A DNA stretch of 64,000 nucleotides from Sulfitobacter geojensis (GTDB lineage Bacteria; Pseudomonadota; Alphaproteobacteria; Rhodobacterales; Rhodobacteraceae), in assembly GCF_000622325.1 (NCBI RefSeq), contig NZ_JASE01000005.1, positions 1,054,001-1,118,000 on the forward strand, written 5' to 3'. The position numbers were made by a program, and so were the translations under genes. How positions within the stretch are numbered: the stretch's first letter is position 1; every line of letters starts with the position of its first letter. The notes below the pieces were generated by a model. The model saw only the letters and a list, made by a program, of their open reading frames with translations. It did no database searches and had not been told where the DNA came from. Shown in pieces: positions 44,895-54,324 of this stretch.

Positions 44895-46213
44895 CGGGGG
44901 TTCTGCCAGATATCAAACGGAAACCGCCCAGCGGGTTGGCCCATGTGGCGGGCGATCTGGTGTTGATGGCGGAAACTGCTGCGATCTTTGGTCTGTCCGA
45001 CGTGCAAGCGGCGAATTTACGTATCGCCCTGCAGGCAGGGGATGCGACGGCCGCTCCTGAACTCGCGCGGTTGGGGCTGGAGGCACCGACCCTTGGTGCG
45101 CCGCCCGCTGTTGGTGTTCATCCCGTGCGGGCGTTGGCCCTGACGGTTTCGCAAACCTGCAATCTGGCCTGCGGATATTGCTATGCGGCGGGGGGGAGTT
45201 TTGGCGGCGCGGACACGCGCATGGGATGGGACGTCGCCAAACGTGCGATTGATCAACTGATCGACGCGACCGTGCCGGGCGGCGGTGTGAAAATTGCCTT
45301 TATGGGGGGTGAACCCATGGTGGCGCGGGATTTGATCCGAAATTCAGTGACTTATGCAAATGAACGCGGGGCGGCGCGGGCTGTTCAGGTCGGATATTCC
45401 CTGACCACCAATGGGACGTTGATCTCTGCCGAGGACGCGGCATTCTTTGCCCGTCATCGGTTTGCCGTGACGGTTTCTTTGGATGGCGGACAGGCGGTGA
45501 ACGACCGGTTACGCCCCGATCGCGCGGGCAAAGGCAGCTTTGCGCGCGTTGCAAAACGCCTTGCGCCCTTGCTGGATCATCACGACCGGATTTCGCTTGG
45601 CGCACGGGTGACGGTGACCCCGCATAATCTGGATTTGCCACAGGTTATTGACGACATCGCAGCACTTGGCTTTGCTTCGGTCGGGGTGTCACCGATGATT
45701 TCATCGCCTACAGGACAGGGGGCTTTGGTCGGGCAGGATTTTGCACAATTGCTGTCCGCGATGACCGAGTGCGGCGAGGCATGGATGACAGCGACCCTTG
45801 CAGGGCGCGCGCATCCGTTTGCCAATCTGGCCACTGTGCTGGGCGAACTCCATCGCGGAAACCCGCGCAGTCATGGTTGCGGTGCTGCGCGTGATTATCT
45901 GGCGGTGGATGCCTCGGGCGATTATTCGGCCTGTCACCGGTTTGTAAAAGATCCGCTGGGCGCGATGGGTGATCTGGAAAACGGACCGGATGATGCAGCG
46001 CGCGCCGCGTTTCTGGATGCGCGCACGGTGGAACGCCAAACCCCGTGTCAAACCTGCTGGGCGCGGCGGCTGTGTGGTGGCGGGTGTCATCAAGAAGTAT
46101 TGCACGCGGGGCGTCCGGCGTGTGATTTTGTACGGGGGTGGCTGGATTACGGGCTGCGATCCTACGGGCGGCTGACCGCGGCACAGCCCGACTGGTTTGA
46201 TGCGCAAGTCTAG
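44891..46213 (+). CDS. Radical SAM/SPASM peptide maturase (QhpD-like)
   Basis: A 440-residue radical S-adenosylmethionine enzyme. The [4Fe-4S] cluster motif is CNLACGYCY (C90, C94, C97), followed by FMGGEP and SLDGG. The C-terminal SPASM region has cysteines in HGCGAARDY, YSACHRF, PCQTCWARRLCGGGCHQE and PACDF, enough for two auxiliary clusters. This architecture installs thioether or similar crosslinks in proteins; QhpD does so in quinohemoprotein amine dehydrogenase. The likely substrate is the adjacent LodA-like pair. It overlaps the upstream gene by 4 bases and the flavoprotein by 14. Confidence 0.87.
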   Translation: MTGVLPDIKRKPPSGLAHVAGDLVLMAETAAIFGLSDVQAANLRIALQAGDATAAPELARLGLEAPTLGAPPAVGVHPVRALALTVSQTCNLACGYCYAAGGSFGGADTRMGWDVAKRAIDQLIDATVPGGGVKIAFMGGEPMVARDLIRNSVTYANERGAARAVQVGYSLTTNGTLISAEDAAFFARHRFAVTVSLDGGQAVNDRLRPDRAGKGSFARVAKRLAPLLDHHDRISLGARVTVTPHNLDLPQVIDDIAALGFASVGVSPMISSPTGQGALVGQDFAQLLSAMTECGEAWMTATLAGRAHPFANLATVLGELHRGNPRSHGCGAARDYLAVDASGDYSACHRFVKDPLGAMGDLENGPDDAARAAFLDARTVERQTPCQTCWARRLCGGGCHQEVLHAGRPACDFVRGWLDYGLRSYGRLTAAQPDWFDAQV

Positions 46214-47540
46214 CGTTCAGGTCGCGGTCGCAGGCGCGGGACCGGCCGGTGCGATTGCCGCGCGTCAATTGGGTCTGGCCGGTCTTGATGTGGTGCTGAT
46301 CGATCCGTTTGTGACGCCGGCAGGGCATCTGATCGAAAGTTTTCCGGCCTCAGGCGCGCCAATGGCGGAGGAAATTGGCCTGCTCGCGGCGATTTGCGAT
46401 GTCAGTGACGGCCCTGCCGAAGCGATGTTTATGGCGTGGCGCGGCGTGCCGGAAACGCGTACGTTCGAAGGGGCGGGGCCACTGCTGCTGGACCGGATCG
46501 CTTTGCATGAAAAGGTGCGGGCAGAGGCGTTGCGGCATGTTACGCCCTTACAGGCGCGACTGCGGGGCGTGGTGAAATCGGGCCGTAAGGTCGAGCTGTC
46601 AACGAGCGCAGGTACGATCCGATGCGACATGTTGATCGACGCGCGGGGGCGACAGGCGCAAAAGCGGGCAGCGTCGGATGTGACCGCCCTGCCGTTTTCC
46701 GCAGTAAACGATTTGCCCCCCCATCAGATGTGGCTTGAGGCGTTGCCGGACGGCTGGGTCTGGGCCTGCTCACTTGGCGGCGGCGTGGTGCAGGGGGCCG
46801 TGTTCCAGCGCGCTGCTGTTTTGGCGGGGATGCGTGGGCCGGCTCGGGCTGCCTATGTCGCGGATTGTTTGGCCGGTACGGACACCTTTGTGGGGGCACG
46901 CGGGATTGATGCGGGGAAACCTGCTGCTGCGGGACTTTCGGCCGCGGCTGATCCGTTGGTATCCGAGCGTCATATTCTGGTGGGAGATGCGGCACTGGCA
47001 CGTGATCCAATTGCCTCGCACGGGTTGGTGCATGCCATGCGCAGCGGTGTCCAAGGGGCGCTGGCGGTGCTGACGGCGCTTGATCGCGACTGCGACAGCC
47101 ATGCCGCTTTCAGTTTCATGCGCCACAAACACCGCGAAGCCGTAGCTGCGGCGCAGCTTGCCACGCAGCGGGCCTATGCGGATCAATCGCGTTTTGAAGC
47201 GCCGTTCTGGGCAACGTGCGAACCACCCCGCAGCATACCGGACCAGCCGGACATCGGCCAAGGCGCGGTCACGCTGGCGGCACCGTTGACCCGCGCGCCG
47301 GTGTTGGAAAACGACCGCATACGTTGGAGGCCAGCGATCGAATTGTCCGCGAGTGACAGTTTCCTGACAGGTTTAGGGTCGATCAGCGCGTTAGACATTG
47401 CTGCGGCCTGTCGCCCCGCAGCGCCATTGCCTGAAATCGCCAACCGTCTGGGCCGCCAACATGACATGCCGGCGGTTTTTGAAGTCCTGGAACGCCTGAC
47501 GCTTGGCGGTGCCTTTGTTCAGGCCGCGGTTGCGCCCTGA
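46200..47540 (+). CDS. LodB/QhpG-like FAD-dependent modifying enzyme
   Basis: Flavoprotein of the tryptophan-halogenase/GGR-like superfamily, 446 residues. Dinucleotide motif AGAGPAGAIAARQL near residue 10, conserved DARGRQ near 150, and HILVGDAALARDPIASHGLVHA near 265, the FAD-binding block seen in LodB and QhpG. LodB and QhpG are needed to hydroxylate the tryptophan during cysteine tryptophylquinone formation. Its place at the end of an operon with LodA-like genes supports that role. A TTG at 46197 is one codon upstream of the chosen ATG. Its 3' end overlaps the convergent regulator gene by 22 bases. Confidence 0.8.
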   Translation: MRKSSVQVAVAGAGPAGAIAARQLGLAGLDVVLIDPFVTPAGHLIESFPASGAPMAEEIGLLAAICDVSDGPAEAMFMAWRGVPETRTFEGAGPLLLDRIALHEKVRAEALRHVTPLQARLRGVVKSGRKVELSTSAGTIRCDMLIDARGRQAQKRAASDVTALPFSAVNDLPPHQMWLEALPDGWVWACSLGGGVVQGAVFQRAAVLAGMRGPARAAYVADCLAGTDTFVGARGIDAGKPAAAGLSAAADPLVSERHILVGDAALARDPIASHGLVHAMRSGVQGALAVLTALDRDCDSHAAFSFMRHKHREAVAAAQLATQRAYADQSRFEAPFWATCEPPRSIPDQPDIGQGAVTLAAPLTRAPVLENDRIRWRPAIELSASDSFLTGLGSISALDIAAACRPAAPLPEIANRLGRQHDMPAVFEVLERLTLGGAFVQAAVAP

Positions 47541-50500
47541 ACCAAAGCTGTCGCGCGTTTCATGTCCCAACCGTGATCATCAGACGCCATCTGTGAAACG
47601 GCGTATTGTACGTCTTGGATTGCATCTGGTGCGGGGTCGGCTTCGGCTCTGTCACACAGGATGCGCAGCGCAAGGGTATGGGCACCGGATGTGCGGGCAC
47701 ACTCCAGCGCCTCGTCGCGCAACTGTCGTGCAATATCGCTGTGCCCACGTTCCGCCGCGACGCGGGCCCGCAAGCGCAGCAGTTCTGGCGCTGTCCATGT
47801 CTCCCCCGTGCGTTGCTCTACTTTCGCACCTTCAGAAAGTGCGTCGTCGGCCCCGTCAATGTCGCCCGCCCGCAGGGAGACATCCGCAATCAGGGAGGCG
47901 ACCAACGGTCCGTAATTGAACGGGTTCATCGCACGGAATTCCTTCACGCGCTCGCTAAGTTCGGTCATTTCATCCGGCTTTGGCGGTTCTGGCCGCAGGC
48001 AAAGCTGGGTCACAAACGGAAACAGGATCGCAGCGGCGCGCATGACACGAATGTCATGTTTCTCGCCCAAGGCGACGGCTTCGATACCGATCACACTTAG
48101 CTCTGCGCCATGACGGGCCAATGCGCCCAAAAGCAGACGAAACGCCATCGCTTGCGCTAACGAGTGGGCGTGCTGGATTTCGCGGGAATGGTCGATGGAG
48201 AACGCGCCGAACTGACGTGATTGCAGCAAATCACCGGTAAGCCAGTTGGACATACACAGGAACGCCGCGCAAATTTCCGCATGATCATAGCCATGCGCAT
48301 GGGCCAGATGCAGATGCGTGTCCTTGTCATACTGGCCGAGGGCCGTGTTCAGGTTTTTTTGGGCCGTTTTCTGGTCAGAGCGGTGAAACGCCACGGCCCC
48401 GATTGCGCGGGTGCCAATCATCACAAAAGTTTTGTCCTGCGACTGGCTTGCCGTTTCCAACAGGGTCTCGGCGTATTCCTGCGCCCTTGGGTAATTCGCC
48501 CGCACCAGTGAATGCGCATAAAGCCCGTTCAGGGCCAGAAGTTCGGTTTTACTATCGCCAATTTCGCGCGCCAGTTGCACCGCTTGCTGACCGAAATCGG
48601 CGCTGGCATCTGTTGCAATGCCAAAGCGCGAGCGTTCAACCGAGGCAAGGCCGGTGATCGCGCGCAGGCGTTTTTGTTTTATCGCATCTTCGGCCGGCAG
48701 GCGCTGCAAGGCGGTGTTTGCCATATCCAGAAAGTGCCCCGCTTCGATCAGGGCAGAGCGTTGCAGCAGGGTTTCGCCGGCGGCGAGGGCATGGAGCGCG
48801 GTGTTTTCCCAATCCCGTGCGACCTGTGCATGGGTGGCAAGAAGATCAGGCTGTTGCGTGCGCATGTCCGTGTGAAAATCACCCAACGCGTTATAGGCCG
48901 CCCGGTGTATTTTCCGGCGCGACTGTCCCACGATTTGTTCATAAATCACGTCGCGATAGACTTGGTGGCGGATGTTGATCACGTCTTGTCCAGCGACCAC
49001 GTTGTGCTGGATCAGGCCGGCCTGTCGCAGTGCGTCTATCGCCGGTGTCATGCTGTTTTCGTTCTGCTCCAGCACAGCAGCCAAAAGCGCTGGGCTCGCG
49101 GGGCTGTTCAACACCGCAAGCGCCTCGATCACACTGCGTCCCAAACGGATCCCGTCAAGCCGCTTGGACACGGATTCATAAATCGTGTGCGGGATTTCGA
49201 CATGGCCCTTCAGCCCGACCGACTGTTGCGCCGCTTGTGCATGGCCCAGCGTTTCCAGCATCAATGGGTTGCCGCCAGAATGATCGAGGATGTTCTGGCG
49301 AATTGAGTGTGCAACAGGTTTGGTGCCAAAGATGCCCTGCAACAGGGTTTCGCAATGGCGCGCGGCCAGCGGTGTCAGCGTCAGGGTCTGGTGTCCGGTG
49401 ACATCTTGCCAGATGTCCGCGCTATCCTCGCGCCCCGCCGCGATCAGCATCAGCGCCGCGCCATCTTGACGCGCGCGTTCTGCGGTGCGTTTCAAAAGTT
49501 CGCGGGTTGAATCATCGGCCCATTGCGCGTTCTCAAGCACCACCAAAGTTGGACCAGTTGCACCGTTGATGATCCAGTCCGACAGGAACTCCAGAACGCC
49601 GTCACGATCGCGCAGGGACAGGGTGGTATCGCTGCGCGGTGTACCACCTAGGCCCAGAAACTGTGCCATACGGTCCAGCATTTGCGGATCCGGCACACCC
49701 AGAATTTGTGACAGGGAAGGGGCCGTTTCACTGCCTGTCGTAAGAGCCTCGAGCATTTTGGCAACTGGCAGCAGCGGTGAACGTGCACCCATTGCGGCAC
49801 AATTCAGTTGCAACACACGTACGGTCGGATTGGTTTGAACAGCCGTGACAAAGCTTTGAAGCAGGGTCGATTTTCCGATGCCGGCATCACCGGTCAGCGT
49901 CACCGTGGAGGGTTTGCCGGCTTGCGCCTGAACCCACAGGCGGCGCAGCGTGCCGGTTTCGCCACTGCGCCCGATCAGCGTGGCAGGACGGGCAGCGCCC
50001 TTGTTTACATGATGCATGCCAAGCACGTGAAACACCTCGGTCCCCAAGGGCAGCCCCTTGAGATCATGTGCTTCGACTTCGGAATAGTGCACGGCATTGC
50101 GCGTCAGGTATTCTGTTTTGCTATCGACCACGATGGCTTGCGGATGTGCCACCGTTTGCAACCGCGCCGCGCGGTTCACCACCGGACCGACCAGTTGCAT
50201 CGCGTCACCGCGCAATGCGCCGCTGGCTTGTCCGACGGCGGCCTGACCGGTGGCAATGCCGATACGGGTCGGAATGTGAAACGATGGCCGGCCATCAAAC
50301 ACGACCAACCGTTCGGCCAGCGCGCGCTGGAAATCTTCCGCGGCCTGAACACAGCGTTCTGCAAACCCGTCCAGCACCCGCGGATAGCCGAACAGGATCA
50401 CCACACCGTCGCCTTGCGAACCCACCAGATAACCATCGCGGGCTTTGGCGACATCAGCGGCAACTTCGTAGTAATGTTGCATGATGATCTGCATGTCCTC

Positions 50501-50815
50501 GATGCTGTGCTGCTGGCTCAATTCGGTGGAACCGACAATATCACAAAACAACACGCTGATGCGGCGCAGTTGGATCGGGGCATCTTCGGGCGGTTCGACA
50601 ACGCGTCGCGGGGCAGGTACCTGTGAGTCTAACCCCTCCAATGCGGCAAGCAGCTTTTTGCGCTGGCCAAGCGTCAGCCCCAGTTCTTTCAGATCGTCCT
50701 TGTCCAGCAGCGGCAGTGTGGACATATCGATGTCTTCACCGGAAAAGACGTCGTGAAGATGGGACAGGCCGATACTGGCCAGAAACTCCGCGATATGAGG
50801 CGTGGGGCTCGTCAT
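47519..50815 (-). CDS. SAM-domain, adenylate/guanylate cyclase, AAA ATPase and TPR protein
   Basis: 1098-residue cytosolic regulator. Residues 1-65 are a sterile-alpha-motif (IAEFLASIGLSHLHDVF, DLKELGLTLGQRKKLL). Residues 83-265 form a class III nucleotide cyclase: metal aspartates D92 (LFCDIVGST) and D136 (SQGDGVV), with the catalytic Asn/Arg in VVNRAARL (N214, R218). A P-loop GDAGIGKST (309-317) begins an AAA-type ATPase, and the last 400 residues are TPR-like helices. The complete catalytic set suggests an active cyclase, making cAMP or cGMP. Such architecture is common in alphaproteobacteria; the signal is unknown. Confidence 0.88.
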   Translation of the reverse strand: MTSPTPHIAEFLASIGLSHLHDVFSGEDIDMSTLPLLDKDDLKELGLTLGQRKKLLAALEGLDSQVPAPRRVVEPPEDAPIQLRRISVLFCDIVGSTELSQQHSIEDMQIIMQHYYEVAADVAKARDGYLVGSQGDGVVILFGYPRVLDGFAERCVQAAEDFQRALAERLVVFDGRPSFHIPTRIGIATGQAAVGQASGALRGDAMQLVGPVVNRAARLQTVAHPQAIVVDSKTEYLTRNAVHYSEVEAHDLKGLPLGTEVFHVLGMHHVNKGAARPATLIGRSGETGTLRRLWVQAQAGKPSTVTLTGDAGIGKSTLLQSFVTAVQTNPTVRVLQLNCAAMGARSPLLPVAKMLEALTTGSETAPSLSQILGVPDPQMLDRMAQFLGLGGTPRSDTTLSLRDRDGVLEFLSDWIINGATGPTLVVLENAQWADDSTRELLKRTAERARQDGAALMLIAAGREDSADIWQDVTGHQTLTLTPLAARHCETLLQGIFGTKPVAHSIRQNILDHSGGNPLMLETLGHAQAAQQSVGLKGHVEIPHTIYESVSKRLDGIRLGRSVIEALAVLNSPASPALLAAVLEQNENSMTPAIDALRQAGLIQHNVVAGQDVINIRHQVYRDVIYEQIVGQSRRKIHRAAYNALGDFHTDMRTQQPDLLATHAQVARDWENTALHALAAGETLLQRSALIEAGHFLDMANTALQRLPAEDAIKQKRLRAITGLASVERSRFGIATDASADFGQQAVQLAREIGDSKTELLALNGLYAHSLVRANYPRAQEYAETLLETASQSQDKTFVMIGTRAIGAVAFHRSDQKTAQKNLNTALGQYDKDTHLHLAHAHGYDHAEICAAFLCMSNWLTGDLLQSRQFGAFSIDHSREIQHAHSLAQAMAFRLLLGALARHGAELSVIGIEAVALGEKHDIRVMRAAAILFPFVTQLCLRPEPPKPDEMTELSERVKEFRAMNPFNYGPLVASLIADVSLRAGDIDGADDALSEGAKVEQRTGETWTAPELLRLRARVAAERGHSDIARQLRDEALECARTSGAHTLALRILCDRAEADPAPDAIQDVQYAVSQMASDDHGWDMKRATALVQGATAA

Positions 50816-51160
50816 GAAATGGGATCATCTCCGCACACGTGGCCATAATGCTTGATACAGCCCGTTGCCGCGAATTTAGACTACGTAAGCCCGGTTTAGC
50901 AATGAGGCCAACGCTGAATTATTATTCCAGAAGACGATGTTGGGTAGTGCTGGATCGCCTCGAGGTAACCGGAGATTGCATTTCGGCCGGGTCATCTGGT
51001 GGGGCGATGGGTTCAGTTGCAAACCCTGACCGCAAAGGCATTGAAATGCGTGATCGCCAAAGCGTTTTTTGAAACGAGGGTTGAGACGCGGAAATTTCCG
51101 CGCCCCTATCTTAGGCGGCGCACCTTCGTGACGGTGATCTGGTCGCAGGCGCGCAAGGTG
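50816..51160. other. 345-base intergenic region
   Basis: Lies between the cyclase start and the end of the large unknown operon, both on the minus strand. The only feature I see is a perfect 16-base palindrome at 51087-51102. Short open frames here lack coding character. The cyclase promoter is expected near 50830-50950. Confidence 0.4.
51087..51102. promoter_or_regulatory. Perfect 16-base palindrome
   Basis: CGCGGAAATTTCCGCG is fully self-complementary with no spacer. It lies 59 bases downstream of the large unknown operon and about 270 upstream of the cyclase start. Lacking a loop and T-run, it reads more like a protein-binding site than a terminator. Confidence 0.35.
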
Positions 51161-54100
51161 TCACTGGCCATCGTCCTTTTGATCGTCGTCCTCAACGCTA
51201 TCATCCGCATCATCATCCAACTGTGCGGCAGCATTCAGTGTCGCTTGGCGTTGCTTTAAAAATTCGGCCAGACGCTTTTTGTCATTTGCCACTTCGCCCT
51301 CAATCATCTGGGTTTGGGCCGTCAGGCTTTCGACCACAGCGACGAAATCGGCATGCGCCGCACCGCCGATCCAGTCACCGCCTTCTCCGGGTTCCGCGTT
51401 CTTGGGTGCATATGAGCGCAAGGCTGCGATCAACCCTTTTGTCGCGCCAGCAACATCGTCAAGAAACGTTCCGTACGCCGGGGTTTCACGCGCTGGATTG
51501 GAAATGTCGAATTCAGGAAAGTCCGTGTCGCGCTTGGCCGCATAATCAGAATCCGGCCCCAGTAACGCCACCAGCAACGACAGTTGGCGGTCAATTTCGG
51601 GTGTCTTGAGCGAAGCCTCGGACAGCGGCGGTATCGCACGTTGTGCCGCCGCCCCTTTGAAACGCAACCAGCTCACCAATGTCGGCGATGGCGTGCCGGG
51701 GTGCCAGTCTTTCTTGATCGGAACGCGTTTCAGGATTTGCGGGTCGTCGCTGTACAGCGTTTCAAAATAGCTCACAACTTTTTGGCAGACATTCTTTTGA
51801 TCGGCCAGAACTTCGGGCGTGATCCCGCAGCTGCGCCCGACTTCTTTGGCGATGGGATCTCCGTCAATCACAATGCCATAGGCGATAACGCATTTCGACA
51901 ATGTGGAATTCCATTTCATCGCGGTGCGGGCCCGTTTACGGTCGCCCGGCGATTTCAGCGCGATCTGGTAAAGCTGCCAACCGGCCTCAATCTCGGCCTC
52001 TTTTTGTATTTTATAGGCGAATTCCGTCAATGCGCGCGCCATGCTTGTGCCGACCTGAATGCCCACGCCAGCGGCCGTGCCGCCGCCCATACTTACACCC
52101 GACGCATCGGCAAGTTTGATCGATTCCGCAGCAACCCCCAAGGCGTCGTAAAGCACGCGCAACACCTGAAGGCTGACTTGCACACGGGCCGAATTCAACC
52201 GGCCATTGATCGCAGGACCATAGACCGAGCTGTTGCCCACGGTCAGCGCCATGTTGTCCATCCATTTGTTCAACTGATAGCTTTTTCGCACCAGCGTCGT
52301 GGCATCAATCAAAAGTTTCTGGATCGCCACGGCAAGTCCGGCACCGGGCAATGCGGCAGCAACTGCGGCTGCGCCAACGCCGGTAATCACCTCAAGCGCC
52401 TGCCATTTCATGTTGCAAGACCGCGCTTCGGCCAGCAGCTTGTCCATTGCTGCCATCGCCTTTTGCTCTTTTTCGACGGTGTCGAGATCTTGGGGCGATT
52501 GCCCCGCATCTTCGAGCAGTTCGTTCAGCACTTCCATTTCACGCGCACTGGCGTCTTCGATCTGAGCAAAGAACTCTTCTTTCTTGGCTGGATCTTGCAG
52601 GTCGGCTTTGAAATCCGACATGGCGCGGGCCTTGCGGGCGTTTTCCTGCTCGGCCAGAAACTTTTTCTGGGCCATCAGGGCCTCGGGGCTGTCCACCGGC
52701 GTTTCCATACCAAGGCCCGGCTTGGCGGTTTCACCAAGCCCCTGTGCGGCGTCGGCATCGTTGTTAAAGCTATCGTATTCGGCCTGCGTCTTCTGAAACA
52801 GCGCGTTGTCACTTCCCATTTCGACGTCTTCAACAGCGACGACTGTATAGGTGCCACCGGCGATAGCCGGCATGGCCCCGGCAAGAGAGGCGCTGATCGC
52901 CGAAAAGCCGACATTGGCGAGGATCACTTTCAAATCAACCTTGCCGCCGTCGCTGGCCACAACATCCGCCAGATGTTTGGCGATGGCCGGAATGTTGGAA
53001 CCGGCAAGGATCGCTGCCTGAATGGTCAGGCCCATTTGCTGCCATTGCGCCTGATCGCCAAGCACCATGTTGCCCTGATCATCGGTACCGCGCTTGACGT
53101 CACCGGCGGCAAAGCTGGCCCCGACGGCCGCTGCAATGCCCTGTAACGCCTCGGTGATACCGGCCACGCCACCGTTGTAATCCCCGTCGGAAAACTTCAT
53201 CGCGGCAGAGAACAGGGCAAAGCCGGTGTTCCCGCCTGCAATCAGGGCCGTCACAGACTTTGACGCGATGTTCATCTGGGTCTGGAATGCGGAGGAAAAC
53301 CCTGTTGTCGCGTCTGATGCCACAACATTGGCGGAATGGACCGAAATGGCCGCCGATGCGGCACTGCCCAATGCGTTGAACGCCTGTTTCGCGATGCCCG
53401 CGGCAAAGGTTCTGCGCCGCCCGTCTTCGGGTTTGTCCAAGGTTGAATCAAGGATCCCCAAACCGCCGGTCAGCACGGTGGTGGTCATGGTCACAGCGGC
53501 AACTTGCAGCGCGGCATCGCGCGCCTGTTGCTTGAGCCCGTTCATTTTTTCGATGTTTTCCAACTGTGCCGGTGTGGCAACGCCTGCAGTTTTGTCGGCG
53601 TTATCCTGCGCCAAGGTCAGCATGTCCTGACGCGACATGGATTGCGCTTCGAAGCTGTCGATTTTGATCGCGTCGCCGGCCAGCGACCCCATTAACGAAA
53701 TCACATCCGTGCCAATCTTTATCGCACGTTTGGCATTGGTATATTTCGAGGCCGTCTTGGAATAATCCGTTAACTTGTCCTGATAGATTTCGCAGGCACC
53801 GTTAAAAACCTGCGCTTCCTGACTATACTTATCAGCCACCGCGTTGGACGGGATTACATCGGCCTGAACCAGCGGTGTCCACAATTCGCGCGTGATATCG
53901 GCAGGCGTGAACAAGGGATTGCCGTCGGCGTCTTTGGCGTTCTCCATTTCCGACTGTAAATCGAACAGCTTTTCATGAAGCTTGGTCAGTTTGCGCACCG
54001 CCTCATCGTCGACCATATAGTCGTCTTTCAGGTCGTGCTTGGTATCAACCTCGTCGTCGCGATCACCATTTTTCCAGTCCATTGATTTGTTCGAACGGTC

Positions 54101-54307
54101 AAACAAACCCAGAAATTTTTCGCGTTTCCACTCAACCTTCAGGTCATCGGATGCATCCATCAGATCATCCTGAAGGTCGGAAATTTCACCGGTGACCGCG
54201 GCCAACAGAACATTACGTGCGTCCTGTTTCTGCGTTATTTCGTCATAGTTGATTGCACTTTGCTGGGTGGCCGAGAGCCATTTCGTGTGCGCTTGGGTAA
54301 AAGCCAT
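51161..54307 (-). CDS. Large uncharacterised protein with hydrophobic segments
   Basis: 1048 residues, no signal peptide, family not recognised. The N-terminal 200 residues are charged and helical (DLQDDLMDASDDLKVEW). Between about 260 and 480 several Ala/Gly/Thr-rich hydrophobic stretches occur (VTMTTTVLTGGLGIL, AFNALGSAASAAISVHSA, ALQGIAAAVGASFAAG), with a similar stretch near 650 (VITGVGAAAVAAALPGAGLA). Such segments are seen in pore-forming or membrane-inserting toxins, but this is only a resemblance. The tail is acidic (DDDADDSVEDDDQKDD). It is last of three co-oriented genes, 17 bases after the second. Confidence 0.6.
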   Translation of the reverse strand: MAFTQAHTKWLSATQQSAINYDEITQKQDARNVLLAAVTGEISDLQDDLMDASDDLKVEWKREKFLGLFDRSNKSMDWKNGDRDDEVDTKHDLKDDYMVDDEAVRKLTKLHEKLFDLQSEMENAKDADGNPLFTPADITRELWTPLVQADVIPSNAVADKYSQEAQVFNGACEIYQDKLTDYSKTASKYTNAKRAIKIGTDVISLMGSLAGDAIKIDSFEAQSMSRQDMLTLAQDNADKTAGVATPAQLENIEKMNGLKQQARDAALQVAAVTMTTTVLTGGLGILDSTLDKPEDGRRRTFAAGIAKQAFNALGSAASAAISVHSANVVASDATTGFSSAFQTQMNIASKSVTALIAGGNTGFALFSAAMKFSDGDYNGGVAGITEALQGIAAAVGASFAAGDVKRGTDDQGNMVLGDQAQWQQMGLTIQAAILAGSNIPAIAKHLADVVASDGGKVDLKVILANVGFSAISASLAGAMPAIAGGTYTVVAVEDVEMGSDNALFQKTQAEYDSFNNDADAAQGLGETAKPGLGMETPVDSPEALMAQKKFLAEQENARKARAMSDFKADLQDPAKKEEFFAQIEDASAREMEVLNELLEDAGQSPQDLDTVEKEQKAMAAMDKLLAEARSCNMKWQALEVITGVGAAAVAAALPGAGLAVAIQKLLIDATTLVRKSYQLNKWMDNMALTVGNSSVYGPAINGRLNSARVQVSLQVLRVLYDALGVAAESIKLADASGVSMGGGTAAGVGIQVGTSMARALTEFAYKIQKEAEIEAGWQLYQIALKSPGDRKRARTAMKWNSTLSKCVIAYGIVIDGDPIAKEVGRSCGITPEVLADQKNVCQKVVSYFETLYSDDPQILKRVPIKKDWHPGTPSPTLVSWLRFKGAAAQRAIPPLSEASLKTPEIDRQLSLLVALLGPDSDYAAKRDTDFPEFDISNPARETPAYGTFLDDVAGATKGLIAALRSYAPKNAEPGEGGDWIGGAAHADFVAVVESLTAQTQMIEGEVANDKKRLAEFLKQRQATLNAAAQLDDDADDSVEDDDQKDDGQ

Positions 54308-54324
54308 GGAAGTCTCCGATCCAT

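Noticed and set aside
51584-53146. A 520-codon open frame on the plus strand
   Set aside because: It is antisense to the 1048-residue minus-strand gene and has the His/Arg/Cys-rich composition of a shadow frame in GC-rich DNA.
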